Shown: positions 29,601 to 41,600 of the stretch, one piece after another
Position numbering within the stretch: position 1 is the stretch's first letter
How the letters are laid out: each line of letters opens with the position of its first letter
Source: Liolophura sinensis
Lineage: Eukaryota > Mollusca > Polyplacophora > Chitonida > Chitonidae
Assembly: GCF_032854445.1 (NCBI RefSeq)
Contig: NC_088302.1
Span: 6,011,338-6,075,337, forward strand
DNA length: 64,000 bases
Direction: 5' to 3'
The notes under the pieces: model-generated
The model's input: the letters and a program-made list of their open reading frames with translations, nothing else
Told to the model about the DNA's origin: nothing
The model's database searches: none
Translations under genes and position numbers: made by a program

Positions 29601-32600
29601 AATGCAAAATACGTCTTATTTCCTATACAGTATTTTAGCCTCGATATGGCTGAAATGTTGCCGATGTGGCGTTAAGCCATAATCATTCATTCCTATTCAG
29701 TATTCAATAGTATGGAGTTTATATTCCATATTTCAGTTTGTACTAAAATTGATGTGCTAAGAATCAGTGATTGTAATTTCCCGTTTTTTTCTTCCCAGGT
29801 ATAAATCGTAAAGTGAAGTACCGGTTGAAGGACAGGTCTGACACTTTTTCCTTGGATGAGGTCAATGGTATCATCAGCCTGATTCGCTGTGTGGACAGGG
29901 AGATAACTCCGCAATACTCCTTAGCTGTGGAGGCATATGATCAGGCAAGAGTCAACAAGTAGTTCCTCTTAGAGCTTAACAGTTAGCTTAACACTATTTC
30001 TTGTTCATAAACTTAAAATTCTTAGTTCTTGAAAATTAATAATTCTTAAACTTAAAATTTCTAAACAATTGAAAATTGAATTCATAGTGCATATCAGGCT
30101 GTCCTAGGCAGTTTGTGAGATGGAAGTTGCAGTATGGTAATGCTTATGCTGCTTTGAAATTCCAGGAAGGTTAGAAAAACAGTGAGATCCTACATCCTTT
30201 TTTTTTGTGGGCATCACTTGCCTATCAACTTCTGACTTTATTAAAACAGTGAAACAAATGGATAGATAAAATTTCAGCAGTTTGAAGCTATATAATTATG
30301 GAAGTGATGCTAACAATTATAAAGTCATGTGCATATCTTGTAGCAATTATTCTACTGTTGGCCCTGAAAGTTGACACATAAAATGTCAAGCTCGGGTATG
30401 TTAGATTCAGTTGTATATATTCCTGTTTCAGCAGAGGAAATGTGTTTTCTCTGTGACAAGATTGTTTTGTCTGAGCGTCACTGTTGTACTATGCAACTTT
30501 TCTCACATTCTGTATCTTATTATATCTTGTAAATCAGCCTCTTCAGCCATTTACCACCAGCTTATGCATGTGTGTTATGTTTCCAGGGCAACCCCTCTCT
30601 GTCGTCAGAGGCCATGGTCCAGGTCGTGGTGCTGGACATCAATGACAATCCCCCTGAGTTTGAGCTGACCAGTTACTCGGTCAGTGTACAGGAGGATGTA
30701 CCTACAGGTACGGCTGTAGTGACCGTACTGGCCACCAGCAGGGATGTGGGCATCAACGCTGTCATCACATACTCTATCGTGGCTGGCAATGAGCTGGGGA
30801 AGTTCACAGTAGGTCCGTCCACAGGTAAGTTGTAAACATTGTTCCCATTGTAATATTGATAATACTTCAAAGGCAACCTTACAGAAGTGTTAAAACTAGT
30901 CTTATGTTTTAGCCTGCCTGAATTTCAGTTTGTGTGCTTATGTGTGTTAAGTATTTCAAAGCCAATTTACAACACTTATTAAAGTAGATTATTGGTATTT
31001 TTGTGAAAAAAAAAAGCATAAGATGTGATTTGACAGCTAGTGTTTTTTTTTTTTCAAGGTTTAATGTACAGTATACACCAGTAATCTTTCTGCAAATTGT
31101 CTTCAGTTTTGTGTTATATGGCTGATATAGCATAAATCATGAATCTAATTTATAAACATACATGCTATCACATATAAATATAAAGATACATTTATACATA
31201 CAGTATGCTGGTTTGTGTTGAATACCCCGTATGAAGTGTTAATCTTGCCTCTCTTCCTTAGGTGTTATCCGTGTAGATAAGATGCTGGATCATGAGGCTT
31301 CTCGCGAGTTCTTCCTCACAGTACAAGCCAGTGACGGTGGCTCCCCCACCCTGAGTAACACAGCCGTGGTGAACATTAATGTGACGGATGTCAATGATAT
31401 GCCTCCACGCTTCAGCCAGCCCATTTACTCAGGCTCTATAAGGGAAGATGCTAAGGAAGGGGAGACAATTCTGCAGGTAGTGTGTTTGCTGGTTACAACA
31501 AATATTGGCTATTGACACTTCAGTGTTGGGAAATTATGCAGCCGGTGAGCGTAAAGTTTGACACATCGTAGAAAAGAGGATTAACTATTTTGTTAAATCT
31601 GTGTGCTTAGTTCCAGATTTGAATTTGGGATTTGTTACCTTTGGTAATGTGCTTTATGCATTCATGAACTGGAAAATAAAAGGAAAACAAAAGAGTTAGA
31701 TAATACACAAGGTACAAAATAAAAACACACACCAAATTGTTGGTGTATTGTAGAATATTCTGCATTGATTGTGATACAAAGTTTAATTATCTGAAGAAGA
31801 TATGAAGAAACATTTGAAGGACATGTTGTTGCAGTGAAGTGAATATTTGTTTATTGTAATTGATCAGGTTATGGCTACTGATGAAGACAGCCCTCCGTTT
31901 GATGACATCACCTACAGCATCATCAAGGGTGACCCTGAGAATAGGTTCTTGATTGGGGAGAAGACTGGTGTTGTTACAGTAGGAGAGGTGCTGGACAGGG
32001 AACAGGTACAGCAGCCTGGGGGTATACATGTGGGATGAAGTCAGCTGATTTTACTTTGTTATACAGTACTTCACTTTCACTTGGGCTTGATTATCTTTAG
32101 CTCTCCATCATCTTAGTAGGATGGAGGAAAAAAGAGAGAGACAAGAGCAGGCAGGCAAAATCATTGAGGAATCTGAGGACTGTTTAACATCCATCATAAA
32201 CAGCAGTCATTAGTGTTGGTTCTTTCTACCGTGTAAATAATGAAAATAGAAACAGGGGGAAAAAGCTTTTGTGGTCAATTGCAATGGGCTTGAGTGCAGT
32301 GTTACATGACTTCTATATGAGACTCTATCTAGGGCCTAGTTTTCTCCATGATTGGTACATTATTCTCCATTATCAAGCCACCTCAGAAGCATGGAGTCTC
32401 TGGAGAGCTTCAGACTCTCCAAAACTATGTATATCTGGTAACGAATTTGGGAGGTCTAGGTACATCTGGGAGTATCAACACAGTATCATAAAGTTTAGTA
32501 GTTCAGTCGGTACATGGATATAACTTTGCGTGTTGTTTGTTGCCTGGGTACCTCTAGGCCTGTTATTTCCAGAAGAGTAGTGCATGCTTAAAGGTGATAT

Positions 32601-35600
32601 GTAATATAATTTGTTTGTCAGATACATAGCGAAGGTCGGTGGTTTACTTCAGGCACTCTCGGGTTTCCTTCACCCAAATAAATTCACGTGAGAGATTTTT
32701 CTACATATGTTGTTGTGGTTCTAGACTGCTGAGTATACACTGACTGTCGTGGCCTCTGATGGTGACCTGCTGACCTCTGTTGACGTAACAATCACCATTA
32801 AGGATGCTAATGACTGTCCACCTGTCTTCCAGCTGAACAACCATACTGTCTTTGTACAGGTAAGAGTGGCTGCACTGATGGTGGCACCATGATTTTAGTA
32901 CATCAATGCATCCTTAATAAAGCACAATACGAAAAGAAATCGATAACACACTTCCATCATGTTTTCCACCGTAAATGTCCTATATAATTTTTTGCTGCCA
33001 GTTACCGTCTTATTACCGTAATTCTTGAACCTTTTCGTAATGTTTTGAAGGTGTTTACTCAAGCCGGTTTTGAGGGCATAATTCTGTGTAAACTGATAAA
33101 ATTGTATTTTGGCATTGGCCCATACAACCAATGTAGTTTTGTCTTCATAATCAATTTCAAATTGTGCATAAACTGCACTGAAAGTTACTTTTTCATATGC
33201 GAAAAGGTTGAAGAATTAGGGTAAGTAGAAAATCCCCATTCATGGAAGGCCTAGGCAGGGTTGAGTGGGATTTATTCAACATGTCATTAACACCTTTCAC
33301 AAGATTTTTAATGACAGTGTGTTCAGTACTGACATTAAAGGTCCCTTTCTGATCCCTTTCTTTTCAATTCACCATTTCTGCAGTATTTCCCACTTTCACA
33401 CTCACTCCTGAAACCTGTGATTGGGAATTTTTTTAACATTGTAGCACAACACAATTGACATTATACCACCATGTTTTTTGTTGATGTTTTTATGCCACTG
33501 TTCATCATCACAGAGCATTTTCACTTGTATTACTTCATAGTGACTTGTAAGCTGTGTGTTTTCAAAACAGATTGGTTTAGACTCAGATCCATTAATAACT
33601 GTACAGTTGATCATTTCATGATAACTTTCCATGATATGCATCATGTGTTAACAGTATTCATATGGCTGAGGAAATTTGTTGTGATTGATGCCATGCATTT
33701 TTTTTCATAAAGTTTATAAAAATTTATCCTTACCCCACTCTAACTTGGAACAGAGCGCAGAGTTAACAGCAGACGTAAGTAGCTTTGTGATGAACAAAGT
33801 CTAGATGTTGTGACATAAACTTAGCTTGTTTGTGTGTACTGTCTCCTGTGTTAACTCTGATTGAGGTGTATTATGACTTTGTACATGACTAGCCAAGGTG
33901 TACCCTGACTAGCAGAGGTGTACCCTGACTAACAAAGGTGTACAATGACAGACGTGTACACTGACAAGCAAAGGGTTACCCTAACTAGCATATGTGTATA
34001 CTGATGAGCAAATGTGTACACCTAGAAGCAAAGTGGCACCCTAACTAGCAAGTTGTACAAGAACTAGCAAATGTTTACACTGGCAAGCAAATGTGTACAC
34101 TGACTAGCAGTGGTGTACCTTGACTAGCAAGGTGTACATGAACTGGCAAATGTGTACACGGACTAGCAAAGGTGTGCACTGACTAACAGTGGTGTACACT
34201 GACTAGCAAAAGTGTATGGTGACCAGCGTAGGTGTACACTGACTAGTAGTGGTGTACCCTGACTAACAGTGGTGTACATTGGCAAACAGAGGTGTACTCT
34301 GACAAGCACTGATGCATATCCATTTTCATTTTCCAATGTAAACCTTCACCACTGCAGCTCATTTTGCATGTTGGACAGAAAGATGCCTGTGCAATAAGTC
34401 ACTTTTACATTTTAGCCAAATGTGTGCTTACATCAGAATGAAACATACCTTTTGTATTTTTCGTAGCTTTATTTTTATAAGCATGGTTATATCTCCATTT
34501 ATTTTGTTTTTATAAATTTGCTGCTTTGTATACATGTACATCATTGTGCATTTGTGGGTGGAATGTTTTTTATGATTAACATAAACCAAATTGTAAGTAA
34601 ACAGTGAAATGAGTTTATTTGGGATGCGAGTGATTCATGAACTGAACAACTCCCAAAAATAAGTACATTTTAAATTTTGTTGATGTTCTTTTCATGCTGA
34701 ATAGAATAACAGTTAAAGCTAGCATGACCTTTCTGTGTTCTGTGTTTAGAGTCTTTCCCCAGTTTAGGCTATTCCCTTGTTAATACCGTTTGGGCTTACC
34801 TGTACATATGATAATAACCTGGATCTCACAGTTGAACATGATTGATAACAACGTGCCTGTAAGAGTAGACAAGTAGTCATTTGCACCAAGTACATGTAGA
34901 TTTTCAGAAACATAACCACAGGATGTTGTATTTAACATGTGGATAAAAGCCTGCAGCATGATTGCTTTGTGTCCATTTATTTGATCGAGTTGAAAGGCAA
35001 ATTCTGACTTGTGTTAAGGTCAGCACAGGTTGAAGCTGGATATTTTAAGGTCAGGGTTTTGTACCGGTATGACTATTATACTACAACAAAAGTATGTAGG
35101 TTTTGAGGAAGCACCATGGTTATGTTCACTGCAATCCCTACTCCAATTCCTCAACCTTTTTGCACATGAGAGAAACTTTCAGTGCAGTATTAGCACAATT
35201 ATGATTTGATTTTGGAAAAACTAAACTACATTGGTTGAAGGCATTTCACTTTTTCAGGGCTTCACAAAAAGCATATTATCAATTCACACAGAGTAATGCA
35301 TTTAGAATATGCTTGAAAGGTTGATGAATTACAGTAATGAGGCAGATGGTTCCTTGAATCTTGTTCATCAAGCAGTCCAGTCATAAGGTTTGAACAAACT
35401 TTTTGCTGGAGTGCAAATGTTTTATTGTGCTCCAACTGCATGCCACTACTTAGCAGTTTGTGTAAATGTTTGCTATACTTGTTGAACGTTTTTAATAGAA
35501 TTACTGCAAGTGTTATTTCATAGTTTCATTGAAACATTGCATAAAATCACGAAGTATTAGTATCATCCAACAGGCAACAATAACATAATGAGATCAGCAA

Positions 35601-38600
35601 GTAAATGGGTCCATTCTACTTCATCCACTAACACATTTGTTCACAGTGCATTTGTTCTGTATGGCAGACCATACTCTTTATATTGCCAAAAAAATCATTT
35701 GCATCATACAAAGCACCCTGGGCTTGTGAATGAGATGTACAAACTTGAAACCTTGTACATAAAACCTGGAAACCTCATTTTATGAAATCTTGTCAACAGC
35801 TTGGAACAACAATCTGTACGTCATTGCATAAGAATACTTGACTTCCTGTACAGATGAGATTTACAGGACATTATGTGTTTTGTTGTTTCAGGAGGACCGC
35901 AGTGTTGGTTACAACATCCTGACCTTCAAAGTGGAAGATTGTGACCTTGAGCCTAATGCAGGCCCATTCTCTTTTGACATCATCAGCGGTAACCAAGGAA
36001 ATGAGTTCCGAGTGGACAGCAAAGGGACACTGTTAATTGCAGGTATATTCCGCAAACAGGTGAAGGATGTGTATAACCTCACCATCCGTGTGTTTGACAA
36101 TGGTCTCCCCACACTTTACACTGATACCAGTGTTATCATTCACATCATAGAGGAGAGCAGCTACCCACCTAAGGTAGGCAGTCTGAGTGTTGGCATTAGT
36201 TCATACCTGGACGAGTTCCCAGGTGGACTGATTGGCCAGGTGTTAGCCACGGATGATGACATCTATGACAGACTGACCTACACCATTACTTCACCCAACA
36301 AACACCTGTTCAACATTGATGAGAAAGATGGTCGTATCATAGCCTTGCCAGGCTTGGATGCTGGAGACTATGTGATTGTTGTGAGTGTGACGGACGGCAA
36401 GTACTACACTACGACGAGTGTGAATGTGGAGGTGCAGTCCATCACCCAGGAAATGGTGGACAACGCCATCACCATTCAGCTAGAAAACCTTGTGCCGGAA
36501 GAATTTCTACAGAGAAACATCAAGGCCTTCAAGAGGACGCTCAAGGCAGAGTTATCTGTGCGTGCTAAGGACATTGAAATTATCAGCGTTCAGCCTGCTG
36601 TAGAGGACAGCGACCAGAACATCTTCAAACGTCAGCGGCGAGCCATTCACGGCCAGAATCTTGATGTCTTGTTTGCTGTGAGAAAGTCGCCCAGCTCATA
36701 CTACCGCAGCAATGCCTTGCGACGCAAGGTCTCCCTGGCGATACCCACCTTGGAGTCTGCTCTGGGCGTTCCCGTTGTGAAGGTGTTTAATGACATCTGT
36801 GAGCGAGATTTCTGTGACCAGGGAGAGTGTTTCAGCTACGTGGAGTTTAACAAAGAGTCCGTGGTGCGTGTTGTGCTTGATGATGAAACATACGTCACCG
36901 CTCAGCATAAGTATGCCCGCAAGTGCCAGTGTCATGAGGGCTATGGTGGTAAGTAATCTTGTGAAGTTTGACTCTAGCTTACAACTTCATTCGCGAATTA
37001 ATGGAATTGACCACAGCAACTTTCCCATAGTTATATCTAATTTTACAAAGTTCTCTTCGGTTTTTAACAGCTCTCCACCATAACGATATGTGACTACTTT
37101 CAGGAATACCAAAACCATTTACTAGAATAATAGGTAACGCAGAATCATATATTGTGTGCAAGATCAATAGGTACATAGTTGTCCCTGACGAATGTATTTG
37201 CTTTAAAAGTTTTCCCAACAAAGTGTATATTTAGAAGCAAAGATAGGTCATAAAATATTACATTTTGCTGCTAAAACGTACATATTTTTGTGTAGGATAG
37301 CATTCTATGTGTACCCTCCAAACAAACCTCCAACCTGCTGTCTGAGGTGAATGGAACTCTCACAATCAGACAAAATTATCAACTTATTCATGGATGACAT
37401 TTGAAGTCATATACACTAAATCAGTCAGAAACATTACCTTATCGGAAGTGGCTCTTCTTTTCTCAGGTGAGAAGTGTTCAGAGCAGGTGACCACCTGTAT
37501 CCACAAGCCCTGCCCTAGTTACATGTTGTGTCGACCACACCCTGCCCAGGGGTACCAATGTGAGTGCCCAGTGGGGCGCACTGGGCCACGCTGTGAGGAA
37601 GAATTACCCAAGGCCCAGGGAGTATGTACGGATGTCCACTGTCAGAGAGGTAAGTGTGGTATGTCAGAGAATATGTCATCAGGTTGCAGAAAATTGATTG
37701 ATCGATCTTCACTGTTCAGCAGAGATTTTCATTATTTAAATATTTGATTTAAAATTTTACGTCTCCGGCCATAAGTGGGAAGGTCTTGCAGCAACCTGCG
37801 GATAGTCATGGGTTTCCTCCTTGCTCTCCTCACTTTCCTCCCATCATAATGCTGGCGGCCGTCGTTCAAGTGAAATATTTTTGACCAATATGGACCAAAG
37901 GACATTGTCATCCACATTCATATATTCCCTAAAAAGGGATTTGTTGATACAGTTTGTTGAACATTCTGTTAAGTAGAAAACCTTTCAAAGTATATAATAT
38001 TTTGAGTTACTCCCCTTTTTTCCAAATATTGCACTTTATTTGAACTTCAACCTACATGTACTTTCTCAGACCAGAGATAGTATTTGGCTCGATAACTTTT
38101 TATGAACATGAATGTCCCTAAACTTGTCAGGCAATGGCACATAAACATATACATGTATGCTTCGTGGTTTGAGGAATTTTTTTGGATTTAGTTCAAATTA
38201 TGTTTTTCATTTTACAGATTTGTGCAATTTTTTATTAAAGTTGAATGAAATGTTTGTTGTAACATGAATGTCCCTTAACTTGTCAGGCAATGGCACATAA
38301 ACATATACATGTATGCTTCATGGTTTGAGGAATTTTTTTGGATTTAGTTCAAATTATGTTTTTCATTTTACAGATTTGTGCAATTTTTTATTAAAGTTGA
38401 ATGAAATGTTTTTTGTAACATGAATGTCCCTTAACTTGTCAGGCAATGACACATAAACATATACATGTATGCTTCGTGGTTCGAGGACCTTTTTTATGAT
38501 TTAGTTCAGATTATGTTTTTCGTATTAAAGAATTGTGCAAATTTTTATTAAAGTTGAATGAAATGTTTGTTGTGGTAGGTGACAAGCCGATGACGTTCTC

Positions 38601-41600
38601 TGGCCGTAGTTATGCTCGCTGGAGGTTGGTGGACAAGATGGAGAGGCGTCTCAGCCTGGCCATTAAAATAAAGACCCGCAAGGCCACTGCCAGTCTGATG
38701 TATGCCACGGGTCAGAGGGACTACAGCATTCTGGAGGTAAATAAGGACATTAGAAATCTGCATGAAGGTAGCAACTGGATGATGAACTTGTATAAGGCGT
38801 TTATACATGTATTTCCAGATTTATTAATTTTACCCTGAAAAACCAGGGCAATTGACATAAAATTTGACAGTGGTTTTTACATGGCATCAGAGTTATGGAA
38901 TTTGGTCTTCTGACCTGCAATTGTGTGCAAAGTCATGGGAGAAGTCATTTAAATTAGCCAGTTGAAGTAAACCATTCATGTTGATTTGAAAAATCTTGTT
39001 ATTTCTGTGACACTTCCAGCTGATCAATGGGATGGTACAGTTCAAGTTTAACCTGGGCAGTGGTCAGGGAGCTGTGTTAATTCCGGAGATAATCAGCGAC
39101 GGCAACTGGCATGAGATCATTGTGGAACGGAACGGGAACTTTGCTGAGGTCATGCTGAACGGACGATTCTCAGGCCAGGTGTTGGCACCAGAACCAAATG
39201 ATATCCTCAATCTTTACACACATGATGTGTACTTTGGGGCAGAGGTCACGCTTATGACCAATGGCTACAAGAACATACAGAATGGATTTGAAGGTTGTAT
39301 GGATGACATTAAGGTCAACGGTGTGCGACTCCCAGCATCAGGAAGCAACTCTGTGGCAACCAGTCAGGATTTTAAGGATGTTGAATTTCACTGTAGAGAT
39401 TCTGGATCTATCCCCAGCGATACAAGTAAGTCATGAGATGCAGACATGTGTAGTCCGAGTTCGTCCACACACAAGACTTGCTGTAAATGCCTTTTTATTC
39501 GCGGGCATAAACTTTTGCTGATTTGGTAAGAAGACACATATAGCGGGAATCAACTTTCATGGGTCTTAACAGAATTTCTGGACAGCTGATAAACGAAAAT
39601 CAAACTTCAATACAGAAACATCAAGTAATAAATCAACTCAAACATTCAAGTAACAATGTTATCATTTAAATTTGGTTGTACCTGTAAGATGTGACAAAAC
39701 TTCTATACAATACAGTAACTTGATCAGACAAAGGAAATTAATTCTCCTAAGCTTGTAATCTGTTGAAGACTGTTAGTCTTTTTAAGACGAAGCCCTTACC
39801 TGCTGTGTGAGCAAATATTCGTATCACTCACTCCGGGAGACGACGAAGGATTAAATGTGATATAAATAAATCCCGCTGTTTAATTCTCATGCATCAGCGG
39901 TGTGAGTGAAACTTTGAGTGGACTGTGGCAGATTTGAGTAAATTTCTCAGAAATCATCATTATGCAAAGGAAATTGGAAGTGCGGAAACCCCCTAGCCAT
40001 GTATCGGGCGCTTTGGAAAGGTGATCTGACTGAAAGGCAAATACAGTCGATAAATAAACAGCCTCTCTCATCGTATGTATATTTGTATCAAGTACACACG
40101 CCCAGTACAAATTATCGATTTGTATGTCTCTAACCGCGGCAATAAGTCAACAGCAACATTGCAATGTGGCGATACTTAGGCGGAGCTAAAGCCTTCTTAA
40201 AAGAAAGCAAAATTAGCTGACGATCAGTAAAGCTGGATTTGTGAAAGCCAGAATACATTCTAATTGGGTATTTTTAATTAACATGTTTGAAAAAGTATTG
40301 GAACTGTAGTGCTTGTTAACGAATTCATAACTGTAACGCATGCGACATTAATAAATTACTTAGATGGATTTTATATTCGATGGCACTTATTTTTGCGGAA
40401 ATGTGTTGGCTACGAAATCCGCGAATGTTAGTACCATGTGACCAAATAGGCATTTACAGTAATTAAGAGTCTTCATACATCGTCATTTTTGGTCAGTTTA
40501 ACATGGCAGAAGAAATACAACTAGGCCTAGTGGAAATACAGACAGACGGCAACTAGTTTGGACATGATGTCTGGTGAACCGAATTTTCAGGGACTATGAA
40601 CCAGAATGCTAGAAACTGGTTTAATGTTCAAACCATAAGGTTATGTTTAATTTTCCTGCTGAGATTATGGCCTGGCATGGAAGACATGTTGTCCCTGTTT
40701 TTCACAGCGATGAATCGAAAATACCACTAATGCGGCTTTAGCAGCCATTTATTTCGGTCTCGCAGTCATACTGTAAACCTTGTTATCTCTCCTGTCCAGG
40801 TGGCGCTTGTGGCAGTTTCCCATGCCTGAACGGTGGTCAGTGTATAAGTCTGAACCAGCAGACATTCCACTGTCAATGTCTGGACAGGTTCCGAGGCCAG
40901 AAGTGTGAAATTGACAGCAACCCCTGCGCCAGTAACCCCTGCATGTACGGAGGTATGTGATGACCATTTGTGCAGAATCAGGCAGAAATCATGAAACCAT
41001 TGTCCAACGCATTGAAGACTTCAAGTGAAAGACAGAACCTGACTAATGTTTATGAAAAACTACCATTGAAAGTATCTTAAACCGGCATTAAATAATTTTT
41101 TAGATTTTTTTCAACCCAGCAAAATTTAGTGAAACTTCATTTTGATGCAGCTTGAGCACATCGCCATTATCGAGAGCAAGGTGACTTGTTTTGTTGGATT
41201 TTATGCTTTAGTTTGGTAGGGGTGGGGTCTAACATGAAAACAGTGGTGACCTAGTTATCGCAGACGTCAGAGAAAGTACTTCGTTTTGAAAACGGCATTT
41301 CAATTGTTTTACTGCATTTTATGAAAAAAAACAGAAAAAAAAATCACTTCTGTGTGAGAAAGACAAAGGAGCAAAATTCTTGAGTTGTAATAAATTCAGA
41401 GAGAAAATAATTGTATCATAAGATTTAATTAATTTTAGTAATTGTCCAGTGAGATGCCGTGTTCTCATTCCCATAAACCTTCGGCACCCCTAATGAATTT
41501 TGCACGGACTCTGATATTTGTCATGTAGAAACTGCTGGTTAAATGCTAAAATGAACCAGGAAAACAGCAATGGGGTGCTGAATGCGGTTTGGGCAGAGAC

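Larger units (their letters stand above)
29099..29798 (+). other. Intron 15 (700 bp)
   Basis: Begins with an 18-bp minisatellite (29161-29375), then a dispersed-repeat tail (29636-29697). Acceptor cttcccag. Confidence 0.85.
32860..35891 (+). other. Intron 20 (3.0 kb)
   Basis: Holds a complete MITE-like element (33014-33225), a 20-bp minisatellite (33881-34310) and a half-copy of the same MITE in the opposite orientation (35137-35255). No coding exon recognised. Confidence 0.82.
37650..38578 (+). other. Intron 22 (929 bp)
   Basis: Holds a forward SINE-tail fragment (37768-37890) and three tandem copies of a 156-bp unit (38105-38572) that run right up to the acceptor tgtggtag of exon 23. Confidence 0.88.

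Noticed and set aside
29945-29952. GT donor at 29951 instead of the GC donor
   Set aside because: It would add Ala-Arg into a conserved strand and has a poor donor context (gtcaac); the frame is kept either way, so only transcripts can fully exclude it.
33881-34310. CRISPR-like array
   Set aside because: Units of about 20 bp are directly adjacent with no unique spacers, and the DNA is animal; it is an ordinary minisatellite.
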